Below are positions 1 through 7,439 of a stretch of 24,821 nt of DNA, in pieces. The notes beneath the pieces were generated by a model. It saw nothing but the letters and a program-made list of their open reading frames with translations, was not told the origin of the DNA and searched no databases. The DNA comes from an uncultured Collinsella sp. GTDB taxonomy: Bacteria; Actinomycetota; Coriobacteriia; Coriobacteriales; Coriobacteriaceae. A program made the translations under genes and the position numbers. The stretch's first letter is position 1; each line of letters opens with the position of its first letter. The DNA is taken from NCBI GenBank assembly GCA_900549535.1, contig UROR01000020.1, positions 1 to 24,821 on the forward strand. The letters run 5' to 3'.

Positions 1-139
1 TTGCAATGCCGCCGGCGTCATTGCCCGAAAGCGCCGCCAGCAGACCGGGACCCATAGCGCCAAAGATGGCCGCGATGGTCAACTTTTGCTTGGTGCCCGA
101 CTTTTGCTTGGTGCCCGACTTTTGCTTGGTATTTTGCAC
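1..139 (-). CDS. NRAMP-superfamily metal transporter, N-terminus only (possible NRMT-type Mg2+ transporter)
   Basis: Partial gene: the first 46 codons are visible and the rest lies beyond base 1. The start is a GTG at 139, eight bases after the stop of the upstream gene, with AGGTGG a few bases before it. The N-terminal tail has a TKQKSG repeat. It is followed by the first-helix signature GPGLLAALSGNDAGGIA, which is typical of the NRAMP superfamily. In classical Mn2+/Fe2+ NRAMPs this helix carries D-P-G-N, whose Asp and Asn bind metal; here it reads D-A-G-G, so the Asn ligand is absent. From memory, NRMT-type Mg2+ transporters, including one from the related Eggerthella lenta, also lack that Asn. 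Translation coupling to the MgtE-like sensor upstream fits a Mg2+ role. Family membership is clear; substrate is inference because helix 6 is not visible. Confidence 0.8.
   Translation of the reverse strand, partial: MQNTKQKSGTKQKSGTKQKLTIAAIFGAMGPGLLAALSGNDAGGIA
77..130 (-). repeat. 18-bp in-frame tandem repeat in the transporter N-terminus
   Basis: Two perfect 18-bp units (95-112 and 113-130) are followed by a third that diverges after about 13 bases (82-94). On the coding strand each unit reads ACC AAG CAA AAG TCG GGC and encodes T-K-Q-K-S-G. The repeat extends the basic cytoplasmic tail ahead of the first membrane helix and keeps frame whatever the copy number. Confidence 0.85.
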
Positions 140-147
140 GCGACCAC

Positions 148-1992
148 CTATCCCATGACCGACATGGTGAGCAGCACCGCAGCAGCACAGTACGCCACAC
201 ACGAGATCATGACGGCGATGACGTTCATGGCGGTACCCGACGTATTGAGGTCGTGCTCGTCACGCCAGAACAGCACCATCAGGTAAATCACGGCACTCAT
301 GTTGCCCACCAGACAGATGATGGCGGCAATGTTAAAGCAGCCGGTAAAGAGCTGCTCCTCAAACATAGTGGCATCGGGGAACGCGGCGGTGCGCACCAGC
401 TGCGCGCACAGGTAGGTCACGAGCGAAAGGATCAGGCCCATACCCGTGCTCTGGAAGAAGAATCCCAGGTACGGTTTGGGCTCGTCGTCGTGACCGTCGT
501 ACTCGAGGAAGTAGTTCTTGACGAACGACACCATGCGCGAGGCAGCCAGCAGCACGAGCGGCATGGCGCACATGGGGAACACCACCAGATGCGCGGAGCC
601 CAGCGCCGTCCCCAGCACGGTCGCCATAATGCACGAGGCGATGCCCCACACGACGACCCAGTACTGACGATGCACGAACCAGCTGAGCACGTTCGTCGAG
701 TCGTCCGACGCGCTATCGCCCGAGCCGACACCGGCGATCTGCAGGTCCTCCTGATGCTCCTCGGCGATAACGTCCATGGCGTCGTCGAAGGTCACGATGC
801 CTAGGATATGACGGTTCTCGTCGCAGACAGGGATGGCAACCAGGTCGTACTTGGTCATCTCGTCCGTCACGTCTTCCTGGTCCTCGTCGGGCGACACGTA
901 GACCAGATCGCGATAGGCGAGCTGGCCCAGCGTGGCGTCGCGGTCGGCCACGATCAGCGTGCGCAGCGAAAGCACGCCCGTCAGCATGCCACTCGGATCC
1001 TCGGTATAGACGTAGTAGACGCTCTCAAAGTCCTCGTCGAGTTTGCGAATCGCCTCGATGGCATCGCCGACCGTCGCCGTGGCGGGCAGGGAGACAAACT
1101 CCGAGGTCATGATGCGGCCGGCGGTGTTGTCCTCGTAGCCCAGCAGATTACGAATCGCCTTCTCCTCCTTGACGCCCATCAGGCGCAGGAGCTTCTCGGC
1201 CTTCTCGTAATCGAGCTCGTCGATCAGGTCGGCAGCGTCGTCCGGGTCCATCATGGCCAGCATCGACGATGCGTCGGTATCGGACAGGCCTTCGAGCATC
1301 TCGGTCATGAGCTCGTCGTCATCGAACTCCGAGATGGCCTCGGCGGCCTGGGCGGTGTCGAGCTGTGCGAACACCTGCGCGCGCAGGCGCGGGTCGAGCT
1401 GTTCGATGATGTCAGCGATGTCGGCAGGATGCAGCTCGCCAAGCGTCTTGTGCGACACCGAGAGCTGGATGTTCTTAGTTGAGCGATCGAGCAGGTCCAT
1501 GTAAGACCAGGCGATAATGTCCTCGCTGAGCGGCTTGCCCAGGTGCTTCATAAAGCCCTCGACGACGTGCTCGAGCGCGGGGCTGATTGCACGCAGCAGA
1601 CCGCGGGCGCCAACTTCGGCACCCAGCAGGCGCAGTTGATTTTCGCCCGACATGGAAAACTTGATGTCGTTTACGCGCACGACCTTCATGCCTTGCGTGT
1701 CGACAATCTGCTTGTTAAGCACGTCGCGGGCAAGCAAGAGTTCGGTCGGCTGCAGATACGAAAAACGGATTTCGGTGGCCGACGTCTTAAGGTGTACACC
1801 CGTCTCGTCGATACGGTCGACCCATTTGCGCCAGCTGATCATAAACGGCGTCTTGCCGGGACCACGGAACGCGAGCGACGTCACGTGCGGAAAAACTTCG
1901 CCGGTTGCAATGCCAAAATCGTTAACCACGCCGAGCTTTTCGCCGTCGACGTCCAAGACCGGCAATTTGAGCATCTCACTCAGATAATTCAA
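148..1992 (-). CDS. PRC-like/MgtE_N/CBS sensor protein with C-terminal membrane domain
   Basis: The 614-residue protein begins with one or two PRC-barrel-like modules (about residues 5-165). An MgtE N-terminal superhelical domain follows (about 180-285, with repeated acidic helices such as MMDPDDAADLIDEL). Then comes a CBS pair (about 290-410, opening AGRIMTSEF) and about five membrane helices (437-614). The first three parts are the Mg2+-sensing half of MgtE channels. The membrane part does not show the usual MgtE channel signature (I find no GGNxGxQ-like segment), so it may not itself conduct Mg2+. I chose the TTG at 1992 because GGGGAG lies six bases upstream; an in-frame ATG six codons later is the alternative. 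The transporter gene starts eight bases after the stop, suggesting one operon in which this protein gates or assists the transporter. Databases usually call such proteins magnesium transporter MgtE or CBS-domain protein. Confidence 0.8.
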   Translation of the reverse strand: MNYLSEMLKLPVLDVDGEKLGVVNDFGIATGEVFPHVTSLAFRGPGKTPFMISWRKWVDRIDETGVHLKTSATEIRFSYLQPTELLLARDVLNKQIVDTQGMKVVRVNDIKFSMSGENQLRLLGAEVGARGLLRAISPALEHVVEGFMKHLGKPLSEDIIAWSYMDLLDRSTKNIQLSVSHKTLGELHPADIADIIEQLDPRLRAQVFAQLDTAQAAEAISEFDDDELMTEMLEGLSDTDASSMLAMMDPDDAADLIDELDYEKAEKLLRLMGVKEEKAIRNLLGYEDNTAGRIMTSEFVSLPATATVGDAIEAIRKLDEDFESVYYVYTEDPSGMLTGVLSLRTLIVADRDATLGQLAYRDLVYVSPDEDQEDVTDEMTKYDLVAIPVCDENRHILGIVTFDDAMDVIAEEHQEDLQIAGVGSGDSASDDSTNVLSWFVHRQYWVVVWGIASCIMATVLGTALGSAHLVVFPMCAMPLVLLAASRMVSFVKNYFLEYDGHDDEPKPYLGFFFQSTGMGLILSLVTYLCAQLVRTAAFPDATMFEEQLFTGCFNIAAIICLVGNMSAVIYLMVLFWRDEHDLNTSGTAMNVIAVMISCVAYCAAAVLLTMSVMG

Positions 1993-2314
1993 TGGTGCTC
2001 CCCATCATTATTCCTGCGGACCGCGCGACCATGCCGGCACGCAATCCGTGGACTTTTAGATATGTATACGCATGCGCGGGCGGCACGCCGCTCGGCGCTC
2101 ACACCCCGTGCACGCGCAGAAAGCACCTGCATGGGGTCATCGACTGTATGGTCGAGGTTTGGATTTCACCTGTAACCTTTCTCTTGACCCTTGTTATCCG
2201 CAGTAACTATAGCATCAGCATCGCGCCGTGGCGCCAAATTTATGCTCCAAACATCGCAGGCATACCAAACGCTGACGCATCCGTGACATAATCATTGGGG
2301 ACGTTCTTACATGA
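1993..2314. promoter_or_regulatory. Intergenic region and probable 5' leader of the sensor/transporter operon
   Basis: This 322-bp gap separates the NodB-fold gene from the sensor gene, both on the minus strand. It contains a stem-loop at 2103-2137: a 10-bp stem (2103-2112 with 2128-2137, one G-T pair) around a 15-base loop. A TATAGT that could be a minus-strand -10 box sits near 2204-2209, but no good -35 is correctly spaced, so the promoter is uncertain. A REP-like fragment (TTGGGGACGTTCTT) lies at the left edge near the NodB stop. I see no gene here and cannot recognise a known Mg2+ riboswitch. Confidence 0.35.
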
Positions 2315-2320
2315 CTAGTC
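2291..2320. repeat. REP-like half element next to a stop codon
   Basis: On the minus strand the stop codon of the NodB-fold gene is followed by TAGTCAT and then, after a few bases, by AACGTCCCCAATGA. The same TAGTCATTGGGGACAG vocabulary appears at about 10702-10890 and 14375-14435. Only one arm is present here. Confidence 0.5.
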
Positions 2321-3721
2321 TGTGGTGTCGTCATCTTCGGCGAGCTGGGGGAACACGGCGTTTTTGTGCATGGTGACCTTCGTCAGCGAGGTGAGCTTTT
2401 TGCTCAGCGATGTATCCGTCTTGACCAGATCGCTGAGCGTCACGATTTTGTAGCCGTCGGCAATAAGCCCGTCGATAATCTGCGGCAGCGCCTCGAGCGT
2501 CTGCTCGGCGCATTCATCGTTATCGGTCAGCAGCACAATGTTGCCCGGCGTCACCGAATCGAGCACCGTCGAGACCTGCTCGTCGGCACCGTTGAGCAGC
2601 CAGTCGCCCGAATCGATATTCCACGAGACCACAGCAGACACCAGGTCCATCGCATCAATCCAGTTTTGCTCGTCAAAGGCTGCGTAGGGAGCACGCAAAA
2701 GCATCGTCGACGTTCCGGTCGCGGACTTGATCGCCTCGGTACCCTTCGAAACCTGCTCGCGCACCGCATCGCGGTCCTGGCCCTTGAGCGATTCGTCGCT
2801 GTAACTGTTGGAGCCGACCTCGCAGCCGGCATCGACAATCGCCTTGGCCGTGGCGGGCGAGGCCTCGGCCGCATCGCCCGACAGGAAGAACGTCGCGGTG
2901 ACGCCCTTTTCCTTGAGCACCTGCAAGATCTGCTTGGTCGCTCCGCTCGGGCCCTCATCAAACGTCAGCGCCACGTACTTTTCGTTGCCCTTGGGCGCCA
3001 CGCTCGCGCACTCGACCACGCAATCGGTGGCGGGCACGACCTCGCCGCGGTCCTGCGTCTTGCCCGACTGCTCGCCGACCCACACCTCAGAGCGACCCTG
3101 GATACCCCACGTCTTAACGTACTCGATAGCACCCGTGCCCTCGACCTTGAGCTTGGGCTCGATAACCGTCGCCTGGACCTCATGCTTCTCATACGTGTCG
3201 CGGCCGTCTTTGACCGTCACCTTCTCGCCGCCCGTAAGCTCGCGGCTTTTCCACTTGCCCTGTTTTATGCGCTTGCCGTCCACTTTTACCGACAGCTTTT
3301 CGCCGCCATGGCGAGTAAGCACGCTGTCGTCAACGGCCAGCAAGTCCCCGGCGTCGTAGGTATCGGTCAGCTCCTGGTCGTCGATGAGATTTTGCAGCGT
3401 AGATCCGACGCGCACCGCAGTCTCCTGGCCGTTGAGGACGACATCCACGCTGCGGTTGACGTAGCCCACGACGGCAGCGATAACCAGCACGAGTGCGCAG
3501 CCCACGGCGATGAGCGCATAGGGCAGGCGAGACGGACGACGGGGCGTGCGGCTGTTTCCGATGCGAGCGCTGCGGTCGCTAAAGCCGCGGCTATGGTTGA
3601 GATACATCGCGCCGGGCTTACGGTGACGCTTGCGCTGACCGCTGGGCAGCTGCCCCAGGTCGCGGCGCGCCGTCGGACGCGCACCCGAGCGCCCGTTTAA
3701 GTTAGATCCGTTTTGGCGCAT
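2315..3721 (-). CDS. Membrane-anchored NodB-fold (polysaccharide deacetylase-like) protein, probably without deacetylase activity
   Basis: The 468-residue protein has a long basic cytoplasmic N-terminus, one membrane helix (about 67-87), an extracytoplasmic region resembling DUF348/ubiquitin-like modules (about 90-200) and a NodB domain (about 248-435). The NodB motifs are recognisable but altered. Motif 1 is TFDEGP (253-258), with the catalytic-base Asp kept but the metal-binding Asp changed to Glu. Motif 2, normally NHTxxH-like, reads SNSYSD (304-309), so both metal-binding His are Asn305 and Asp309. Motif 3 is RAPYA (343-347). Motif 5, normally LLHD, is LLTD, with the catalytic His replaced by Thr399. 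Family members usually deacetylate peptidoglycan or other polysaccharides outside the cell. With these changes, a binding or regulatory role is more likely; that is inference. The gene stands alone, 72 bp downstream of the PRC-barrel gene and separated by a terminator-like hairpin. Confidence 0.85.
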   Translation of the reverse strand: MRQNGSNLNGRSGARPTARRDLGQLPSGQRKRHRKPGAMYLNHSRGFSDRSARIGNSRTPRRPSRLPYALIAVGCALVLVIAAVVGYVNRSVDVVLNGQETAVRVGSTLQNLIDDQELTDTYDAGDLLAVDDSVLTRHGGEKLSVKVDGKRIKQGKWKSRELTGGEKVTVKDGRDTYEKHEVQATVIEPKLKVEGTGAIEYVKTWGIQGRSEVWVGEQSGKTQDRGEVVPATDCVVECASVAPKGNEKYVALTFDEGPSGATKQILQVLKEKGVTATFFLSGDAAEASPATAKAIVDAGCEVGSNSYSDESLKGQDRDAVREQVSKGTEAIKSATGTSTMLLRAPYAAFDEQNWIDAMDLVSAVVSWNIDSGDWLLNGADEQVSTVLDSVTPGNIVLLTDNDECAEQTLEALPQIIDGLIADGYKIVTLSDLVKTDTSLSKKLTSLTKVTMHKNAVFPQLAEDDDTTD

Positions 3722-3742
3722 GTGCCCTCCCCCATAAACACA

Positions 3743-3772
3743 GCAAGCCGGAGCAACAGGTCTCCGGCTTGC
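3743..3772 (-). terminator. Terminator-like hairpin after the PRC-barrel gene
   Basis: A perfect 11-bp stem (GCAAGCCGGAG at 3743-3753 with its complement at 3762-3772) encloses an 8-base loop. It lies 21 bases past the PRC-barrel stop and just before the NodB gene. The T-rich tail on the minus strand is weak, so it could be a partial terminator or an mRNA-stabilising hairpin. Confidence 0.7.
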
Positions 3773-3793
3773 CTCCCATCAATTGGTACGTCG

Positions 3794-4549
3794 CTATTTG
3801 CTAGCTTTTGACGAGCCCCCGCTCGCCTTTTGATATTCGTCCTTAAAGGCCTTGAACATACCGCGCGTCTTGCCGAGCTGCTTGCCCAGCGCGCGACTGC
3901 CCTTGTCCACGGCGACCGAACCCTTGTCATCGAGCACCTTAGCGCCCTTCTTGACCTTATCGCCCACCACGACGCTTGCCTCGGCAGCCTTTGCGGCGGC
4001 GCCGCCCGAATACCCGAGCGACTTGACCTCGTCCGAAACGATCATCGCGCCGTCCGCATAGCCGCGCAGCATCGTCGGCGGCATCTGCGTGTCGCCCACC
4101 AGCACACTCGAGGCAGTGCCAGCGGTCACGTAGAACGTCTGCACGATGCCCGAACGCGGCTTGAACTCCACATCCGAGCAATAGCCGACGACATCGCCCG
4201 ACTCCGTGCGCACGTCCATGCCAACCCAGATAATGCAATCGTCCAGGTTGATGTCGAGGCGCTTGGCCGCAGCGGCATCGTAGGTGCCCTTGACGTCATC
4301 AACCGCGATGGCGCCCTCGTAGACACCAATGGCATCGAGCGCCACAAACCGGTCGGGGCGCTCGATCATGCCCGCGATATCGGACTGGCGAACCATAAAG
4401 CCCACCACACGCGTACCGCCCGGGGTAAAGACCGGAAAGTGAATCTTGCCGAGCTTTTTAGGGCTGCGCGGCGTGCCGTCCTTTTTGGTGCGCTTATCCT
4501 CGGTAGGCTTGCGATAGATCTTGGCGCCGACAAAATCCCCGGCGCGCAT
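3794..4549 (-). CDS. PRC-barrel domain protein
   Basis: This 251-residue protein has no signal peptide or clear membrane helix. Two PRC-barrel-like beta modules are visible, at about residues 1-95 (KLGKIHFPVFTPGG, then VVGFMVRQ) and about 105-180 (GDVVGYCSDVEF, then GIVQTFYV). PRC barrels are small beta folds found in the photosynthetic reaction centre H subunit, RimM and many stress or regulatory proteins. The last 70 residues are Lys/Gly/Ala-rich and look disordered. The ATG overlaps the stop of the YtxH-like gene by one base (TAATG), a strong sign of translational coupling, so the two products probably act together. The specific function is unknown. Confidence 0.8.
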   Translation of the reverse strand: MRAGDFVGAKIYRKPTEDKRTKKDGTPRSPKKLGKIHFPVFTPGGTRVVGFMVRQSDIAGMIERPDRFVALDAIGVYEGAIAVDDVKGTYDAAAAKRLDINLDDCIIWVGMDVRTESGDVVGYCSDVEFKPRSGIVQTFYVTAGTASSVLVGDTQMPPTMLRGYADGAMIVSDEVKSLGYSGGAAAKAAEASVVVGDKVKKGAKVLDDKGSVAVDKGSRALGKQLGKTRGMFKAFKDEYQKASGGSSKASK

Positions 4550-4938
4550 TATGCCTCGGTCGAAGGCTCCGCGGCCTCGGCGTCGGCCTCGACGGCGTTT
4601 TCGACCACGACATCGGCGGCGGGCGTCACGTTGCCGCCCGAGATGGCGTCGTTGAGCTGCTCGCGCAGCTGGTCCATGCGCTCGCGGGCAAGGTCAACCT
4701 TGGCACGCAGGTCATCGGTCTTGGCGTCGACCATCGGGCCAAAATCGTTGACCGCAGCGCGGGCCTCCTCGGCACCGTGCTCGTAGGTGTCGCGCATGTT
4801 ATCCCAGGCGTCATTGGCGATATCGGCAGCCATGGCGCGGGTCTCGGCGCCCGAGCGCGGAGCCAGGGCGACGCCGATGATGGCGCCGGCGGCGGCACCG
4901 AAGAGCGCACCCGAGATAAAGTTGAAAGTCTTACCCAT
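4549..4938 (-). CDS. YtxH-like membrane-associated protein
   Basis: The protein of about 129 residues opens with a Gly/Ala-rich hydrophobic segment (FISGALFGAAAGAIIGVALAP, about residues 3-25) and the APRSGAETR turn, the hallmark of YtxH-type proteins linked to general stress in Firmicutes. A long charged amphipathic helix follows (about 30-100), probably coiled coil, and then an acidic Ala/Glu tail. Two ATGs are possible. I prefer the second (4938), because the first sits one base from the AGGAGAGG ribosome-binding site whereas the second has a seven-base spacing. The gene is first of a pair with the PRC-barrel gene and has a good -10 box upstream. The cellular role is not known. Confidence 0.8.
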   Translation of the reverse strand: MGKTFNFISGALFGAAAGAIIGVALAPRSGAETRAMAADIANDAWDNMRDTYEHGAEEARAAVNDFGPMVDAKTDDLRAKVDLARERMDQLREQLNDAISGGNVTPAADVVVENAVEADAEAAEPSTEA

Positions 4939-4989
4939 GTTCATTCCTCTCCTGCGGGCACCTCGGCGCCCACCGTTTGAATGCTGTCC

Positions 4990-4995
4990 ATTATA
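4990..4995 (-). promoter_or_regulatory. Probable -10 box for the YtxH/PRC pair
   Basis: A consensus TATAAT reads on the minus strand in the context GGGTATAATGG. It lies about 50 bases upstream of the YtxH start, allowing a short leader that includes the AGGAGAGG site. No good -35 element is visible at 16-18 bases. Confidence 0.5.
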
Positions 4996-5074
4996 CCCGC
5001 AGCACAGCGCTTGCCGTCTTGCTCATCTGCGTACGGTAAAGGCGCAGGTACATGATGGTGATAAGCGGGTGAGC

Positions 5075-5929
5075 CTACTCCTGCGGCATGGCAGGCATGG
5101 CCACTGTAGCGCCCGGGTCCTCGCCGGCGCCGTCAACGAGCGGCAGCGCTCCCTCGTGCGCGGGGGCAGCCGGAGCCGTCGCCGCGCCACCGTAGACGGC
5201 AGCGGGGGCCTCGTGGCTTTCGGCGGTCGCGCCCTCGGTATCGATTGCCTCCTGCGGTTCGTCGTCAAAGCTCGGGACGCCCTGGGGCTCCGCGGACTCG
5301 GGCTCGGAAGCCGCCTCGGCAGGCACCTCGTCGACGGGCTCGGCAGGCTCGACGGCAGCCTCGGCAGGCGCCTCGCCCTCGGTCGTGTCCCCGGCCTCGT
5401 CTTCGGCGTTCGCGGCGGCGACGGCCTCGTGCGGGTCCTTGCCCTCGGCCTCGGCACGCATGCCCAGCACCAGGTTGCGCAGGCCCGCGACCGTACCGTC
5501 CACATCGGGAGCGGACTGGTCGGCATGCAGGTAGGCCCAATCCATCATAAAGGTCGCCGACGACAGCGCGCCAATGGCCAACGCGTCATCGGGACACGAA
5601 AGCTCAACCTCAAAGACGCGCTCGTCGTGCTCGCTCACGCGCGTGCGGCCGCACGAGATGCTGCCCGCAAGACCGGTCTCGTTCATGAGCTCGACCGTCA
5701 CGTGCTCCAGCAGGTGGCAAAGCTCGGTCTGGCCCATGCAGTCCTGGAACTCGCGACCCGAATCGCCCAGGCACAGGTGCTTGGCAATCGCCGGCACCAG
5801 GTAGTACACGCGCGCCGTGGCCTCGATATCCTCCGAGGTCATGAGCGGCATGCCGGGGTTCACCAGCACGTGCGCGCAAATCTTGTCCTCGCTGACGGTG
5901 ACCTTAAGGATGTTGAACAGGCCTGCCAT
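5075..5929 (-). CDS. Free-standing protein resembling the cyanophycin synthetase N-terminal domain (HxxEH), with acidic tail
   Basis: Residues 1-160 of this 284-residue protein resemble the N-terminal domain of cyanophycin synthetase CphA. In particular, HLLEHVTVEL (72-81) matches the HxxEHVxxEL segment, followed by a G-rich turn, CGRTR (93-97), VFEVEL and an acidic DDALAIGA stretch. The ATP-grasp and Mur-ligase domains that follow in CphA are absent. Instead there is a low-complexity Ala/Glu/Pro tail of about 110 residues. In some CphA enzymes the N domain is, as I recall, a zinc metallopeptidase using this HxxEH motif to make cyanophycin primers. H72, E75 and H76 are all present, so a peptidase is possible. 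No signal peptide is seen. The gene precedes the PRC/YtxH pair and follows the CorC-like gene after 24 bp, probably in one operon. Homology is read by eye; activity is inference. Confidence 0.6.
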   Translation of the reverse strand: MAGLFNILKVTVSEDKICAHVLVNPGMPLMTSEDIEATARVYYLVPAIAKHLCLGDSGREFQDCMGQTELCHLLEHVTVELMNETGLAGSISCGRTRVSEHDERVFEVELSCPDDALAIGALSSATFMMDWAYLHADQSAPDVDGTVAGLRNLVLGMRAEAEGKDPHEAVAAANAEDEAGDTTEGEAPAEAAVEPAEPVDEVPAEAASEPESAEPQGVPSFDDEPQEAIDTEGATAESHEAPAAVYGGAATAPAAPAHEGALPLVDGAGEDPGATVAMPAMPQE

Positions 5930-5953
5930 AACTCTCCCCTACTCGTCCTTGCC

Positions 5954-7327
5954 CTACTCGTCGCCATCGTGCGGATCCACAGAGCCCGCACCCGACGCCG
6001 CCGGCTTCTCTGCCGAGGACTCGGAATCCTTCTTATCGGTTTCGGCCGGAGCGATCACGCGAATGAGCGAGATGCGCTGGCCACGCATCGACTGTACCTT
6101 GAACTTGTACCCTGCGACCTCAAATACCTCTCCGATGTCGGGCACCGAGTCGCAAAGTTCTAAAATCCAGCCGGCGATGGTCTCATAATCATCGCTTTCC
6201 TCGAGTGGCCAACCAAGCTCAATCGCGTCATCGCACGAAAAACGCCCATCGACGAGCCACTCGCGGCGCGAAAGGCGCGTGAGGTACTTGTTGTCGGGGT
6301 CGAACTCGTCCTCGATTTCGCCGACGATCTCCTCGACGATGTCCTCGATGGTGATGATGCCGGCCGTGCCGCCGTACTCGTCCACGACGACCACGATCTG
6401 GTCGTGCGAGGTCTGCATCTCGGACAGCAGCGGCAGGATGTCCTTGGTATCGGGCACAAAGGTGGCATCGCGCAAATAGCTGGCGATGGGCTGGTCGCCC
6501 TTGCCGTCGAGCGCGGGCTGGATCAGGTCCTTGATGTGCGCGATGCCCGCGACGTTGTCGGGATCCTCGTGATACACGGGGATGCGGCTGAAGCCGGTCT
6601 GGCGCATGGTGGACAGCACGCCGGCGACCGTCTCGTCGTCCTCACACATGGTGGTGTCCACGCGCGGCACCATGACCTCGCGGGCAACGGTGTCGCCCAG
6701 GTCGAAGATCTCGTGGATCATGCGCTTTTCCTCGTCGAGCAGGTCATCCTGCTCCGAGACCATGTACTTGATCTCTTCCTCCGAGACGTTCTGGCGGTCA
6801 TCGGCGCTCTTGATGCGCAGGATGCGGGCCAGGCCGTCGGAGCAGGCACCGGTCAGCCACACGAGCGGACGGGCGATCTTTTGAAACACCGAAAGCGGTC
6901 CCACGACCTGCTTGGACACGCCCTCGGCGTTAGCGAGCCCGATGCGCTTGGGCACGAGCTCGCCGATCACGATGGACACGAAGGCGACGGCGACGGTGAT
7001 GATGACCGGCGCCAGGCCGCGCGCGATGGCGGAGAGCGGCGCGATGCCAAAGCTCATGAGCCACGTGGCGAGCGGGTCGGACAGGCTCGTCGAGGCAACG
7101 GCAGACGAGGCGAAACCCACGAGCGTGATGGCGACCTGGATGGTGGCCAGCAGCTGGTCGGAATCGGCGGCAAGCTTAATGGCGTGCTCGGCGCGCTTGT
7201 CGCCCTCCTCGGCATCGTGCTCCAGCACGGCGCGCTTGGCCGTGGTGAGGGCCATCTCGGACATAGAGAAGTAGCCATTGATGAGGGTCAGAACGAGCGT
7301 GGTAATAAGAGAGATGGTTATGTCCAT
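5954..7327 (-). CDS. HlyC/CorC family transporter (DUF21 + CBS + CorC_HlyC)
   Basis: The 457-residue protein has the standard three-part layout. A DUF21 membrane domain (about 1-190) contains NGYFSMSEMAL near the N-terminus and GELVPKRIGL after the third helix. A CBS pair (about 205-325) opens with VAREVMVPRVD and includes SRIPVY and VVVDEYGGTAGIITIEDIVEEIVGEI. A C-terminal CorC_HlyC domain (about 345-430) follows. CNNM/CorC proteins are linked to Mg2+ or Co2+ efflux and homeostasis; the hemolysin label is historical. Length is normal for the family. The 24-bp gap to the CphA-N-like gene suggests cotranscription. With the sensor/transporter pair at the left edge, this is the second probable divalent-cation locus in the window. 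Confidence 0.92.
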   Translation of the reverse strand: MDITISLITTLVLTLINGYFSMSEMALTTAKRAVLEHDAEEGDKRAEHAIKLAADSDQLLATIQVAITLVGFASSAVASTSLSDPLATWLMSFGIAPLSAIARGLAPVIITVAVAFVSIVIGELVPKRIGLANAEGVSKQVVGPLSVFQKIARPLVWLTGACSDGLARILRIKSADDRQNVSEEEIKYMVSEQDDLLDEEKRMIHEIFDLGDTVAREVMVPRVDTTMCEDDETVAGVLSTMRQTGFSRIPVYHEDPDNVAGIAHIKDLIQPALDGKGDQPIASYLRDATFVPDTKDILPLLSEMQTSHDQIVVVVDEYGGTAGIITIEDIVEEIVGEIEDEFDPDNKYLTRLSRREWLVDGRFSCDDAIELGWPLEESDDYETIAGWILELCDSVPDIGEVFEVAGYKFKVQSMRGQRISLIRVIAPAETDKKDSESSAEKPAASGAGSVDPHDGDE

Positions 7328-7396
7328 CGGGAGTTTCTCGAACCTCCAAGATTCGGGACGTTGGCAGGAGACATAGGCGGCGGATAGGGCAATTGC

Positions 7397-7426
7397 GCCC
7401 AGCGGCCATCTGGATGGGCCGCGGGC
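7397..7426 (-). terminator. Possible terminator after the hemolysin III gene
   Basis: GC-rich hairpin of three stem blocks (GCCC/GGGC, GCGGC/GCCGC, CAT/ATG) with single-base bulges and a CTGG loop. It lies 14 bases past the hemolysin III stop on the minus strand. There is no clear T-run after it, so termination strength is uncertain. Confidence 0.45.
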
Positions 7427-7439
7427 ACAGGCGCGGTCG

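Noticed and set aside
2366..6163. Long plus-strand frames opposite the NodB, PRC, YtxH and CphA-N-like genes
   Set aside because: They are opposite genes with recognised families, are rich in Arg, His and Ala, and show no family similarity or ribosome-binding sites.
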